Shown here: in pieces, positions 1 through 8,811 of the stretch
Layout: the number at the start of each line of letters is the position of its first letter
How positions within the stretch are numbered: position 1 is the stretch's first letter
Assembly: GCF_016906995.1 (NCBI RefSeq)
Contig: NZ_JAFBBD010000004.1
Span: 186,001 to 250,000 of the forward strand
Length of the DNA stretch: 64,000 nt
Direction: 5' to 3'
DNA from: Spongiibacter marinus
Lineage (GTDB): Bacteria > Pseudomonadota > Gammaproteobacteria > Pseudomonadales > Spongiibacteraceae
Notes under the pieces: generated by a model
The model's database searches: none
What the model was told of the DNA's origin: nothing
What the model saw: only the letters and a program-made list of their open reading frames with translations
Translations under genes and position numbers: made by a program

Positions 1-1067
1 GCGGGCTCGCAAGGCATATTGGCCCCCTCGCAGACGCACAGGCAACCGTTAGCCAATAGCGCCTGGGCATCGGCCGCCGTCAATTCGTTCTGCGTTGCAC
101 AGGGAAAGGCGACCTCGCCCTCCATTCGCCATACCGCGTGACCGTCTTCGGGGTAATCATCAATCGGCGTGAATTCGGCTTTGGGAAACTCGTGCAGGTA
201 GGCCTCAAGGGACTCCCGCCGCTCCAATTTGATCTGTTTCAAAATTTCCACATCGATGCCGTGAGCGTCGTACAAAGTGCCCGTGGAATCGGAGCAGCTC
301 ACTGGACGGGCGCCAATCTGGCGGAGTTTTTCAATGGTGTGAATCGCCACGTTGCCCGCACCGGAAACTAAACAGGTTTTCCCTTCCAGGCTCTCGTCGT
401 GGGCCTTCATCATCGTTTGCGCAAAATACACACAGCCATAACCGGTGGCCTCGCGCCGTCCCAACGAGCCTCCCCACAGGGTCCCCTTGCCAGTAAGCAC
501 ACCCTCGTAGCGACCTGTCAGCCGCTTGTACTGACCAAACATATAGCCAATTTCACGCGCACCAACGCCAATATCCCCCGCGGGAACGTCGGTGTGAGGG
601 CCGATATGGCGGTATAACTCCGTCATAAACGACTGGCAAAATCGCATGATCTCGCGATCCGAGCGGCCCTTGGGGTTAAAATTCGCGCCCCCTTTGCCCC
701 CGCCAATTTCCAGGCCCGTCAGGGCATTTTTAAATATCTGCTCAAAGCCGAGGAATTTGATAATCCCTGCATTGACCGACGGGTGAAAGCGCAAGCCGCC
801 TTTGTAGGGCCCCAGCGCCGAGTTGAATTCAATGCGATACCCCTTGTTTACCTGCACGCAGCCAGCGTCGTCGACCCAGGGCACCCGGAACATAATTTGT
901 CTTTCTGGCTCGACCATCCGCTCGATAATGCTGTGTTCAGTGTAGCGACGCTCCTTCTCCAACAACGGCTCCAGCGACTCCAACACCTCCTCGACGGCCT
1001 GGTAGAACTCCGACTGTGCTGGACTACTGCTCATCAGTCCGTTGATGGTGTTTTCAATTACTGTCAT
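1..1067 (-). CDS. gdhA: NADP-type glutamate dehydrogenase, C-terminus beyond window
   Basis: Interconverts glutamate and 2-oxoglutarate plus ammonium, linking nitrogen assimilation to the TCA cycle in the cytoplasm. About 355 codons are visible from the ATG at 1067, preceded by GAGG five bases upstream; the frame stays open to the window edge, so the last part of the NAD(P)-binding domain is missing. The substrate-domain motifs GPYKGGLRFHPSVN and GGGKGGANFNP with catalytic lysines are clear. So are PAGDIGVGAREIGYMFGQYK and the Rossmann stretch LVSGAGNVA. These match the hexameric small-subunit GdhA class rather than the large NAD-GDH. It is divergent from acnA, with 212 bases between the starts in which I see no confident promoter. 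Confidence 0.95.
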   Translation of the reverse strand, partial: MTVIENTINGLMSSSPAQSEFYQAVEEVLESLEPLLEKERRYTEHSIIERMVEPERQIMFRVPWVDDAGCVQVNKGYRIEFNSALGPYKGGLRFHPSVNAGIIKFLGFEQIFKNALTGLEIGGGKGGANFNPKGRSDREIMRFCQSFMTELYRHIGPHTDVPAGDIGVGAREIGYMFGQYKRLTGRYEGVLTGKGTLWGGSLGRREATGYGCVYFAQTMMKAHDESLEGKTCLVSGAGNVAIHTIEKLRQIGARPVSCSDSTGTLYDAHGIDVEILKQIKLERRESLEAYLHEFPKAEFTPIDDYPEDGHAVWRMEGEVAFPCATQNELTAADAQALLANGCLCVCEGANMPCEP

Positions 1068-1279
1068 AGCATCCTCGCCGCTTTTCATTACAACGCCCCA
1101 TAACAGGGCAAAACGTCTGCAAGCTTACACCTTCGCCCCCGCCGTCGCGACCTGAAAAACGCGATGCTTTAGTGGCGGCGCGGCAAGGTAAGCCGCTTTC
1201 ATCCACGCAACCTTGTGCTAGGGTTGTAGTCAAAGCCATTAGGCCTGCACTGGCGTTATCACACGATTGAGGGGCGGTT

Positions 1280-3928
1280 ATGAAAAGTAGGGAATCATGG
1301 CTCTCTGAGCTGACTTGTTCAGGAAAACACTTCCGCTATTACGACCTGAAAAAACTCGATTCACCCGGCGTTGAGCGATTGCCCAAGTCGCTTAAAATTT
1401 TGCTGGAAAATCAGTTGCGTCACTTCGACGGCGCGCAGGTCGATGAACACATCATCGACACCCTGTGCCAATGGGCGGATAAGGCCAGCGGCGGTGCCGA
1501 TGTCAACTTCTCGCCGGCACGTGTACTGATGCAGGACTTCACTGGGGTGCCTGCCATTGTCGATCTGGCGGCCATGCGCGATGCCGTCGCCCAGCGCGGT
1601 GGCGACGTGTCAGTAATCAACCCGCAAATCCCCGTGGACTTAGTTATCGACCACTCGGTGACCGTCGACCAATTCGGCTCCGCCCAGGCCTTTCAGGAAA
1701 ACGTTAGCAAGGAAATGCAGCGCAACGTCGAGCGCTACCGGTTTTTAAAGTGGGGGCAGTCCGCCTTTGAAAACTTCAATGTTGTGCCACCGGGCACAGG
1801 TATTTGCCATCAGGTTAATCTCGAATACTTAGCGCAGGTGGTATTTCAAGGGCAGGATGACGACGGCCCTCTCGCCTACCCCGACACCGTCTTGGGCACC
1901 GACAGCCACACCCCGATGGTCAATGGCCTGGGGGTATTGGGCTGGGGAGTTGGCGGCATAGAAGCCGAAGCGGCGCTGCTGGGCCAGCCCTATTCCATGC
2001 TGGTTCCAGATGTTGTCGGTTTTGAAATGCGCGGCGCCCTTCGCGAGGGAGTTACCGCCACCGACCTGGTGCTGACCGTGGTTGAGCTACTGCGCAAACA
2101 GGGCGTTGTTGGCAAGTTTGTGGAATTTTTCGGCGACGGCCTCGGCGAGCTGAGCGTTGCCGACCGGGCGACCATCGCCAATATGGCACCCGAGTACGGC
2201 GCCACTTGTGGTTACTTTCCCGTCGACGACGCCACTCTGGCCTACATGAAGCTCTCCGGCCGCAGCGCCGACACTATTGCGCTGACAGAGGCCTATTGCA
2301 AAGCGCAGGGGCTGTGGCGCTCCGCTGGCGACAAGCCGGTATTTACCACCACATTGAGCCTCGACCTGAGCGCTGTTGAACCCAGCCTGGCTGGCCCCAG
2401 TCGGCCACAGGACCGCGTCGCACTGCCTCAATTAGGCCAAGCAATGCGCGACTATATTGAATTGCAGGGGCGCGACCTCGATCAGCAGACACCCATCCCG
2501 GACATGAACCAACCCCTGCAGCACGGCGATGTTGTGTTGGCGGCGATTACCAGCTGCACCAACACGTCCAACCCTGACGTGATGATCGCCGCCGGGCTGC
2601 TGGCACGCAAAGCCCGCGAGCGTGGTCTTCGTGTTAAACCCTGGGTGAAAACCTCCCTGGCCCCCGGCTCCAAAGTTGTCAGCCAGTATCTGGCCGATAG
2701 CGGCCTGCAGGACGATTTGGATTCACTGGGCTTTGATATCGTTGGCTACGGCTGCACCACCTGTATCGGCAATTCCGGTCCGCTGCCGGAGCCTGTTGCC
2801 AAAGCCATCGACGACGGCGATATGCTGGTGTCGGCGGTGCTCTCCGGCAACCGAAACTTTGAGGGCCGCATTCACCCGCAAATTAAAGCGAGCTGGCTGG
2901 CTTCACCGCCGCTGGTCGTCGCCTTCGCGCTGGCCGGTACCAGTTTGATCGACCTGCAAAACGACCCCATCGCGCACGACAGCAAGGAACAACCGGTGTT
3001 TCTGCGAGACCTGTGGCCGACCACCGCAGAAATCCATGAGGTGCGCAAAATCGTCAGCGGTGGCATGTATCGAGAGGCCTACGACGACGTTTTTAAAGGC
3101 ACCGAGGAATGGCGCCAGCTCGACGCCCCCACCGGGCAGACGTACCACTGGCAAGATGACTCCAGTTATATTCGCCTGCCCGGCTTCTTTAGCGATATCG
3201 CCGCCCCCAAGCAACAGCTCGATGCCTTGCGCAACGGCAGAATACTTGGCGTATTTGGCGACAGCATCACCACCGACCATATTTCGCCAGCGGGTAAAAT
3301 CGCCGACGACAGTCCCGCCGGCCACTATCTACAAAGCCTGGGTATCGAGCCTGCTGACTTTAACTCCTATGGCTCGCGGCGGGGCAACCACGAAGTGATG
3401 CTACGGGGCACCTTCGCCAATACCCGGCTGAACAATCGCATGGTCGAGAAAGAAGGCGGCTTTACACTGGCCCCCAATGGTGAGGATGTCACCACCATTT
3501 TCGCAGCGGCAGAAAAGTACCGCGCGACCAACACGCCACTGGTTATTATCGCCGGCAAACAATACGGCACGGGCTCTAGCCGGGACTGGGCTGCCAAAGG
3601 CACATTGCTGCTGGGCGTTCGCGCCGTGATTGCGGAGAGCTTTGAGCGCATTCACCGCTCCAATCTGATTGGTATGGGTGTTTTACCACTTGAACTGGAC
3701 GGTGAAGTTTCCTTGACCATGCTTGATCTCAATGGCTTGGAAGAGGTTGACTTGATTCCCTGCGACGCTGAATTAACGCCCAAGCAAGCCGTGCGAGTTG
3801 TTCTGTCGCGGGCCGACGGCAGTCGTCATGAGGTGCTTGCCCACAGCCGGATCGACACCCTGCAGGAGGCCGAATACTTCCGCTGCGGCGGCATTTTGCA
3901 GTACGTTTTGAGACAGCTACAAAAATAA
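1280..3928 (+). CDS. acnA: Aconitate hydratase A
   Basis: Isomerises citrate to isocitrate in the TCA cycle through a [4Fe-4S] cluster. The 882-residue length fits the AcnA/IRP1 family. The three cluster cysteines are C426 (in TSCTNTSNP) and C492 and C495 (in GYGCTTCIGNSGPL). The C-terminal swivel domain carries GDSITTDHISPAG and YGTGSSRDWAAKG with the substrate-binding serine and arginine. The ATG at 1280 has GAGGGG five bases upstream. It is divergent from gdhA, so the two carbon/nitrogen branch-point enzymes share an intergenic region. No odd residues were seen. Confidence 0.97.
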   Translation: MKSRESWLSELTCSGKHFRYYDLKKLDSPGVERLPKSLKILLENQLRHFDGAQVDEHIIDTLCQWADKASGGADVNFSPARVLMQDFTGVPAIVDLAAMRDAVAQRGGDVSVINPQIPVDLVIDHSVTVDQFGSAQAFQENVSKEMQRNVERYRFLKWGQSAFENFNVVPPGTGICHQVNLEYLAQVVFQGQDDDGPLAYPDTVLGTDSHTPMVNGLGVLGWGVGGIEAEAALLGQPYSMLVPDVVGFEMRGALREGVTATDLVLTVVELLRKQGVVGKFVEFFGDGLGELSVADRATIANMAPEYGATCGYFPVDDATLAYMKLSGRSADTIALTEAYCKAQGLWRSAGDKPVFTTTLSLDLSAVEPSLAGPSRPQDRVALPQLGQAMRDYIELQGRDLDQQTPIPDMNQPLQHGDVVLAAITSCTNTSNPDVMIAAGLLARKARERGLRVKPWVKTSLAPGSKVVSQYLADSGLQDDLDSLGFDIVGYGCTTCIGNSGPLPEPVAKAIDDGDMLVSAVLSGNRNFEGRIHPQIKASWLASPPLVVAFALAGTSLIDLQNDPIAHDSKEQPVFLRDLWPTTAEIHEVRKIVSGGMYREAYDDVFKGTEEWRQLDAPTGQTYHWQDDSSYIRLPGFFSDIAAPKQQLDALRNGRILGVFGDSITTDHISPAGKIADDSPAGHYLQSLGIEPADFNSYGSRRGNHEVMLRGTFANTRLNNRMVEKEGGFTLAPNGEDVTTIFAAAEKYRATNTPLVIIAGKQYGTGSSRDWAAKGTLLLGVRAVIAESFERIHRSNLIGMGVLPLELDGEVSLTMLDLNGLEEVDLIPCDAELTPKQAVRVVLSRADGSRHEVLAHSRIDTLQEAEYFRCGGILQYVLRQLQK

Positions 3929-3951
3929 TGCGATTCGCGAACAACAGGTGA

Positions 3952-3979
3952 TTGACCCTTGCTTTGCCAGTGGCATACT
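3952..3979 (+). promoter_or_regulatory. Candidate sigma70 promoter for the DUF6489-like gene
   Basis: TTGACC at 3952-3957 and CATACT at 3974-3979 are separated by 16 bases. They lie just after the acnA stop and about 27 bases before the ATG at 4006, which has AAGGAG at 3992-3997. This suggests the small gene and perhaps the GNAT-nitrilase gene behind it are transcribed independently of acnA. Sequence match only. Confidence 0.5.
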
Positions 3980-4005
3980 CAGCATATCCACAAGGAGCAC
4001 CTTGA

Positions 4006-4320
4006 ATGAAAGTACATTTAGAACTGGAGATCGAACCCGAAGAGCTGCGGCGCTTAGTCGGCCTGCCCGATATGCAGCCTATTTGGGACTCTGTGCAAAA
4101 ACGCATCACCGAAGGCGATACGGAGATGGTGCAGCAAATCGCCAAAACGGCTTTCACCGAGGGCATGAAAACCCTGGATATGACCACTCGCCTGTTGAAA
4201 ACAGTGAGCGGCCTGGCAACCAAGCGTGACTCGGAGAGCAAAACCCAAACCAAGGCCAAGCCATCCGCCCGTAAAACGCCTGCGAAGCGCCGTGCGTCCA
4301 GCGCGAAAACCAGTGAATAG
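4006..4320 (+). CDS. Small DUF6489-like protein with basic tail
   Basis: The function is unknown. The 104-residue protein starts MKVHLELEIEPEELRRLVGL, a pattern I recall for the DUF6489 family of short proteobacterial proteins (MKI/V...EE.R...GLPD). Residues 1-75 look like a compact mixed fold. From about residue 75 a low-complexity tail rich in Lys, Ser, Ala and Thr follows, which could bind nucleic acid or polyanions. The start is well supported by AAGGAG eight bases upstream. It lies 34 bases before the GNAT-nitrilase gene on the same strand, so co-transcription is likely. No signal peptide or membrane segment is visible. Confidence 0.75.
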   Translation: MKVHLELEIEPEELRRLVGLPDMQPIWDSVQKRITEGDTEMVQQIAKTAFTEGMKTLDMTTRLLKTVSGLATKRDSESKTQTKAKPSARKTPAKRRASSAKTSE

Positions 4321-4354
4321 TTTCCACCTTCCCGTACGCTAGCGAGATCATAGA

Positions 4355-5944
4355 ATGGCAAAATCGGCTTCACGAGGCGGCGAAAAGCTCACCGCATCGG
4401 GCAAACGGCTGCATGTAAGAACCGCCCAACGCGGCGATATTCCAGGCATCGTCAATTTGTCCCGTCGGGTGTATCAGGGCACCGGCATCGACCCCTACTC
4501 ACCAGCGGAACTGCGCGGTCAGCTCAGCCACTTCCCGGAGGGGAAGTTTGTGGTCACCCTCGACGAAGACATCGTCGGCTACTGCGCCACGTTTCGCGTC
4601 AGCGGCAAAGTGTGCCTGCAGCCCCACACATGGGAGTCGATAACGGCCAATGGCTACGGCACCCGGCACGACCCCAATGGCGAATGGCTGTATGGCATGG
4701 AGGTGTGTGTCGATAAAAGTGTGCGCGGTTATCGCATTGGCCAACGGCTCTACAATGCCCGCAAAAAACTCTGCGAGTCCCTGTCGCTGAAGGGCATTGT
4801 TTTTGTCGGTCGCCTGCCAGGGCTGGCCAAGCGTTTGCGCCGTTTCGGCAGTGCCGAAGCCTACCTTGACGCTGTGATGCAAAAACAGGTGCGCGACCCG
4901 GTACTGTCATTCCAGATTGGCAACGGTTTTGAGGTTTTGGGCGTGGTTGAAAACTACCTCAGTGCCGACCGCGACTCGCTGGGCTTCGGCGCCCACCTGG
5001 TATGGCACAACCCGAAGATCGCCAGAGACACTTATATCACCCAAACCAGCGAATTTGGTGGCAGGCAAGCGGATACTGTGCGCGTCGGCACAGTGCAATA
5101 CATGCAGCGCAAAGTGCAGTCCTTCGCGGAATTCATGTCCTTCGTGGAATACTTCGTCGATGTCGTCGCCGACTACAAAGCGGATTTTGTGGTCTTCCCT
5201 GAGCTGATTACCCTCCAGCTCCTCTCCATTGAAGACCAAGAGCTCAGCCCAGCGGAATCCATTGAAGCCCTGACCAAATACACGCCGCGCTACTGCGAAG
5301 CCATGCAAGACCTCGCCGTGCGCTACAACATCAATATTATCGGCGGCTCCCACCCTACCCGCGTCGCCAATGGACGGGTGGAAAATATCTCCTATGTCTT
5401 TCATCGCGATGGCCGCATCGACGAGCAACCGAAAATCCACCCGACCCCCAACGAGGCGTATTGGTGGAATATTGAGGGCGGCAGCAGCCTGAATACTATC
5501 GACACCGACTGCGGCCCCATTGGCGTATTGATCTGTTACGACTCGGAATTCCCCGAATTATCACGCCATCTCGTGAACCAGGGCGCTCAGATCCTGTTCG
5601 TGCCGTTTTGCACAGACGAACGCCAGAGCTATATGCGCGTACGCTACTGTTGTCAGGCACGGGCGGTGGAAAACCAAATCTATGTCGTGATGTCGGGCAA
5701 TGTCGGCAACCTTCCCAACGTGGCGAATATGGATATTCAGTATGCACAGAGCTGCATACTGACACCCTGCGATTTCTCCTTTGCCCGCGACGGTATTGCC
5801 GCTGACACCACGCCCAATGTCGAAACCGTTGCCATTGCAGACCTGCGACCAGAAAGCCTGCACGTCGCCCGCAATAGTGGCACCGTGCAGAATCTTCGCG
5901 ACCGACGTCACGACCTCTACCAGGTAAAGTGGCGCGGCCAGTAG
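4355..5944 (+). CDS. GNAT acetyltransferase-carbon-nitrogen hydrolase fusion
   Basis: Two enzymes are joined in 529 residues. Residues about 18-225 form a GNAT N-acyltransferase domain, with the acetyl-CoA loop region near VRGYRIGQRLYNAR at 123-136. Residues about 240-525 form a nitrilase-superfamily amidohydrolase with the full catalytic triad: E283 (FPEL), K360 (QPKIHP) and C394 (LICYDSEFPE). The layout resembles B. subtilis YhcX. A plausible role is transfer or release of an acyl or amide group on a small amine, but the substrate is not known. The start is the ATG at 4355, with only a weak ribosome-binding site. It follows the DUF6489-like gene closely and is followed 28 bases later by a tiny membrane protein gene. 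Confidence 0.9.
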   Translation: MAKSASRGGEKLTASGKRLHVRTAQRGDIPGIVNLSRRVYQGTGIDPYSPAELRGQLSHFPEGKFVVTLDEDIVGYCATFRVSGKVCLQPHTWESITANGYGTRHDPNGEWLYGMEVCVDKSVRGYRIGQRLYNARKKLCESLSLKGIVFVGRLPGLAKRLRRFGSAEAYLDAVMQKQVRDPVLSFQIGNGFEVLGVVENYLSADRDSLGFGAHLVWHNPKIARDTYITQTSEFGGRQADTVRVGTVQYMQRKVQSFAEFMSFVEYFVDVVADYKADFVVFPELITLQLLSIEDQELSPAESIEALTKYTPRYCEAMQDLAVRYNINIIGGSHPTRVANGRVENISYVFHRDGRIDEQPKIHPTPNEAYWWNIEGGSSLNTIDTDCGPIGVLICYDSEFPELSRHLVNQGAQILFVPFCTDERQSYMRVRYCCQARAVENQIYVVMSGNVGNLPNVANMDIQYAQSCILTPCDFSFARDGIAADTTPNVETVAIADLRPESLHVARNSGTVQNLRDRRHDLYQVKWRGQ

Positions 5945-5972
5945 GCGTTTTAAATAAAGGAGAGGCGACGCT

Positions 5973-6155
5973 ATGGCTACCATGCTAGCCCTTGTTGCGG
6001 CGATATTTATCTCGCTGTTTTTGCTTGTGCCACTAATTGAAAAATACGCGCCGCGGGCAAGCCCTGAGCAGCAACAGCGGATCAGCCGCTGGATACTGCC
6101 CCTGGTTGCCGTCGGTATCGTGGTGGCACTGATACAGCATCTGTTAAACGGATAA
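5973..6155 (+). CDS. Small two-helix membrane protein
   Basis: A 60-residue protein of unknown function. It has an N-terminal hydrophobic helix (about 3-23), a short polar, charged link (EKYAPRASPEQQQRISR) and a second hydrophobic helix (about 40-57). The start is well supported by AAGGAGAGG upstream of the ATG at 5973. It sits 28 bases behind the GNAT-nitrilase gene on the same strand and could be its membrane partner. Its 3' end overlaps the 3' end of the convergent DUF2061-like gene by 12 bases. Confidence 0.65.
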   Translation: MATMLALVAAIFISLFLLVPLIEKYAPRASPEQQQRISRWILPLVAVGIVVALIQHLLNG

Positions 6156-6347
6156 CACCTCCGCTGGCTGCGGTCTGGATGACTGCAGCCGCTGCCAAAA
6201 TTGCTCGTGGAAGTAAAACGCCACCGTGTTCACTGCTGGCTCAACCAAGGCTAACAGCCCACCGATCAATACACTGCCGGTCAGTATATAAGCCACGGCA
6301 AAGGCCACGCTGAAATGCATCACGGCAAAGCTCAGAGTTTTTTTCAT
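6144..6347 (-). CDS. DUF2061-like small membrane protein
   Basis: A 67-residue predicted inner-membrane protein resembling DUF2061. Its hallmarks are the SFAVMHFSVAFAVAYILTG helix, a GG-rich second helix and EPAVNTVAFYFHEQFWQRL near the end. I chose the ATG at 6347, which has GAGGGC about nine bases upstream, over an in-frame codon 15 bases further out. The function is unknown. It converges on the 60-residue membrane gene with a 12-base coding overlap. The 165 bases to the hydrolase gene at 6513 are AT-rich and hold no other gene. Confidence 0.75.
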   Translation of the reverse strand: MKKTLSFAVMHFSVAFAVAYILTGSVLIGGLLALVEPAVNTVAFYFHEQFWQRLQSSRPQPAEVLSV

Positions 6348-6512
6348 GGTATTTGCCCTCAATCCTCATTGCTGGCTTTCACCTTAACCGCGCACAAAAA
6401 ATAGATAAATTCGATTATATCTATAAAATTGATAGTCAAAAATTATTCTTCTGATCACAACTGCGGCACCACACCGTAAACACGCTTTTATCCAATACGG
6501 AATCACGCTCTA

Positions 6513-7418
6513 ATGAGCCCTATTTTCAGCAATCTCAGTTGTGCTCTTCGGTGGACAGGACTCCTTATGGCATTTTTTTCAATAACCGGCTGCGCCATGC
6601 ATCTTATCAATGCCCTGACGCCCGGCTCCGGTGCCACGCATATACCAGCGCTGTCCTATGGCGAGCACCCCCGACACAAGTTTGACCTGTATCGCCCCGA
6701 GCAGGGCAATAATCTTCCTGTGGTGGTTTTTATTCACGGCGGTTACTGGTCATCTGGCGAGCGCAGCGAGTATCGCTTTGTGGGCGAGACCCTGGCTCAG
6801 CGAGGCTATCTTGCCGTCATCATCAGTTACCGCTTATTCCCCGAAGTGCGTTTTCCCGCGTTTATTGAAGATGCCGCGAGCGCCGTGGCAGCCGTGCGCA
6901 AAATTGCCGCGCAGTACGGCGGCAACCCGCAGCAACTCTATGTCGGTGGTCACTCTGCCGGTGCACACAGTGCCCTGATGCTCGCCTTGGATGAACGTTA
7001 CCTTCGTGCAGAAGGTGGCAGCCCAGCGTGGCTGAGTGGTGTCTTCGGGCTATCTGGCCCCTACGACTTCCTGCCACCGAAGGCAAAGAAGGTGGCGGCG
7101 ATCTTCGGCCCACCAGAGCGTTACCCAGAGGGCAACACGGTGAACTTTGTCAGCGCCAATCACCCGCCAGCGCTGCTCATACACGGTCGCGACGACACAA
7201 CGGTTAGTGTGCGCAATAGTCAGCGACTGGTTGAATTACTGCAGTCAGCGGGAAGTTCTGCGGAGTTGTTTGTAAGCGACGGTGGCCATGTTGCGCCGCT
7301 GCTCGCATTTAGTGGCCTGAAGCGGCGGCGCAGCGATATGCTAGACGCTCTCGACAACTGGATATCGGCGCCGCGTCAAATAGACACCAACGAGGACATC
7401 CTGGCTGAAGCGCAATAA
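6513..7418 (+). CDS. Lipoprotein alpha/beta hydrolase (carboxylesterase-like)
   Basis: A predicted membrane-anchored serine hydrolase of 301 residues. The N-terminus (1-27) is a lipoprotein signal ending FSITGC, so C27 would be lipidated. The fold carries the oxyanion-hole motif HGGYW (75-79), the nucleophile elbow GHSAG (S148), an acid at D227/D228 (HGRDD) and H259 (DGGHV). This is the BD-FAE/esterase-lipase type seen in carboxylesterases and kynurenine-formamidase-like enzymes. The substrate is unknown. An inner ATG at codon 19 has a better ribosome-binding site but would truncate the lipoprotein signal. It ends 14 bases before the convergent crotonase gene. Confidence 0.85.
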   Translation: MSPIFSNLSCALRWTGLLMAFFSITGCAMHLINALTPGSGATHIPALSYGEHPRHKFDLYRPEQGNNLPVVVFIHGGYWSSGERSEYRFVGETLAQRGYLAVIISYRLFPEVRFPAFIEDAASAVAAVRKIAAQYGGNPQQLYVGGHSAGAHSALMLALDERYLRAEGGSPAWLSGVFGLSGPYDFLPPKAKKVAAIFGPPERYPEGNTVNFVSANHPPALLIHGRDDTTVSVRNSQRLVELLQSAGSSAELFVSDGGHVAPLLAFSGLKRRRSDMLDALDNWISAPRQIDTNEDILAEAQ

Positions 7419-7432
7419 ACGCCTCGTGCTTC

Positions 7433-8554
7433 TTATCCCAGCGCGGTCAGGGGGTGCTGCTGCCATGGCGGCACAAAAAGCGCTTCAATTTCCTCGTCCG
7501 GCACCTCGGCCACGCTGCGGTAGCACCAGTGCGGGTCCTGGTCGCGATCTTTGAAGCGCGCGCGCACCCCTTCGGCAAACTCCGGGTCGCGAAGCCGGTT
7601 CGCTGCCAGGGTCATTTCCAGACGCAACACATCGGCCAGCCCCAAACCGCGACTGCGCTCAAACTGGCGAACGATTAATTTATGGGCACTCGCGGCGCCT
7701 CGACGAAGGCCCGCCAGCGATTCCGACAACCAGGCGTCGCGCGGTGCGGCGCCCGCTAAAGCGGCCTCAAGGCCTGCCGGGCAGGATTCACGGCAATGCT
7801 GGTCTATCCATTGCCGGTGCGTTTTCAGCGGCGCGTGCTGCAAGCAAATACCCTGCTCCACTTCCCAGTCAGTAAGTGCATCGGTCAGCATCTCGTGATT
7901 CGCCGAGGAGTCGTCGCACCAGGGCAAGTGCAATAAACTGCGCAACAGGGTCGATTTTTCCGCCGATGCCCAGCAGTAGTCGGCGAGCCCGGCATACAGG
8001 GCATCCGCCGCACCCAGCTGCACGCCGGTCAGCGCCATATACAAACCGGTTTCGCCGGGCATCTTCCCCAAATACCAGCCCGCGCCCGCGTTCGGCAGTA
8101 AACCAATACTCGCCTCGGGCACCGATAAGCGGCTGTGCTCAGTGACAATGCGGTGGCTGGCACCCGCCATCAGGCCCAGGCCGGCCCCCATTACTCTGCC
8201 GTCACCCCAGCAAATTACTGGTTTTGGGAAAGTGTGAATCAAAAACGCGGAAATATAGCCACAGCACAGAAAGGCCTCCGCTTCGACGGCGGCGCCCCCC
8301 GGATTGGCCAGTGCCGACGCCAACATACGCTGAGCATCAGCACCGCCGCAAAAACCGCCGTCGCCAGCGCCATCGAGCAGTACTGCCACCGCCTCGGGGT
8401 CGTCGCGCAGGCCAAGAAGTGCCCGGTGCAAACGCTCGGCCATCTCCGGGGTAATGGCATTGCGCCGCGACGGCGCATTCAGCGTAAGCTGGGCCAAATA
8501 GCCACCCGCGGGTAGCGGATGGCGCTCCATGCAAATTGAAAAATCAACATTCAT
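7433..8554 (-). CDS. 3-hydroxyisobutyryl-CoA hydrolase-like crotonase
   Basis: Crotonase-fold protein of 373 residues. The length, the GLLPNAGAGWYLGKMPGE stretch and the C-terminal helical extension point to the HIBYL-CoA hydrolase branch involved in valine breakdown. The oxyanion-hole segment FCGGADAQRM is present. In active hydrolases the signature reads PE..IGLFPDVG; here the glutamate is kept (PEASIG) but the aspartate is Asn (LLPNAG). Hydrolase activity is therefore doubtful and a different CoA-ester reaction is possible. I chose the ATG at 8554 because AGGTGGAG lies eight bases upstream; a longer frame outward has no family similarity. It is divergent from the acyl-CoA dehydrogenase gene, with 257 bases between. 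Confidence 0.85.
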   Translation of the reverse strand: MNVDFSICMERHPLPAGGYLAQLTLNAPSRRNAITPEMAERLHRALLGLRDDPEAVAVLLDGAGDGGFCGGADAQRMLASALANPGGAAVEAEAFLCCGYISAFLIHTFPKPVICWGDGRVMGAGLGLMAGASHRIVTEHSRLSVPEASIGLLPNAGAGWYLGKMPGETGLYMALTGVQLGAADALYAGLADYCWASAEKSTLLRSLLHLPWCDDSSANHEMLTDALTDWEVEQGICLQHAPLKTHRQWIDQHCRESCPAGLEAALAGAAPRDAWLSESLAGLRRGAASAHKLIVRQFERSRGLGLADVLRLEMTLAANRLRDPEFAEGVRARFKDRDQDPHWCYRSVAEVPDEEIEALFVPPWQQHPLTALG

Positions 8555-8811
8555 GCTGACAACTCCACCTGCGAGAACGCGAACCCCCAGTATCCCTCCT
8601 GACCGCATATCTCTCAAGCATAGCGGGCGCCGCTGAGCCAACTGCCTCGCGCTTTTTTGACAACAGCTCGTGTCTACATTGACCCAATTGTCATTTTTTA
8701 TTGGTTGGCACGGCCAATTTGTCGCCGCAACGCTTTCGTTATGCTCCGCCACCTAGCTGAATTCCTCACTGGGAATTCCTCCGACAGCGAATAGACAACC
8801 ACGAGGCAGCC

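Noticed and set aside
8555-8752. N-terminal extension of the HIBYL-CoA hydrolase-like protein
   Set aside because: The extra residues have no family match, while the ATG at 8554 has a strong ribosome-binding site and gives the family N-terminus.
8640-8760. Promoter-like TTGACA and TTGACC boxes before the acyl-CoA dehydrogenase gene
   Set aside because: Both -35-like boxes (near 8656 and 8682) lack a matching -10 at 16-18 bases, so I do not list a promoter.
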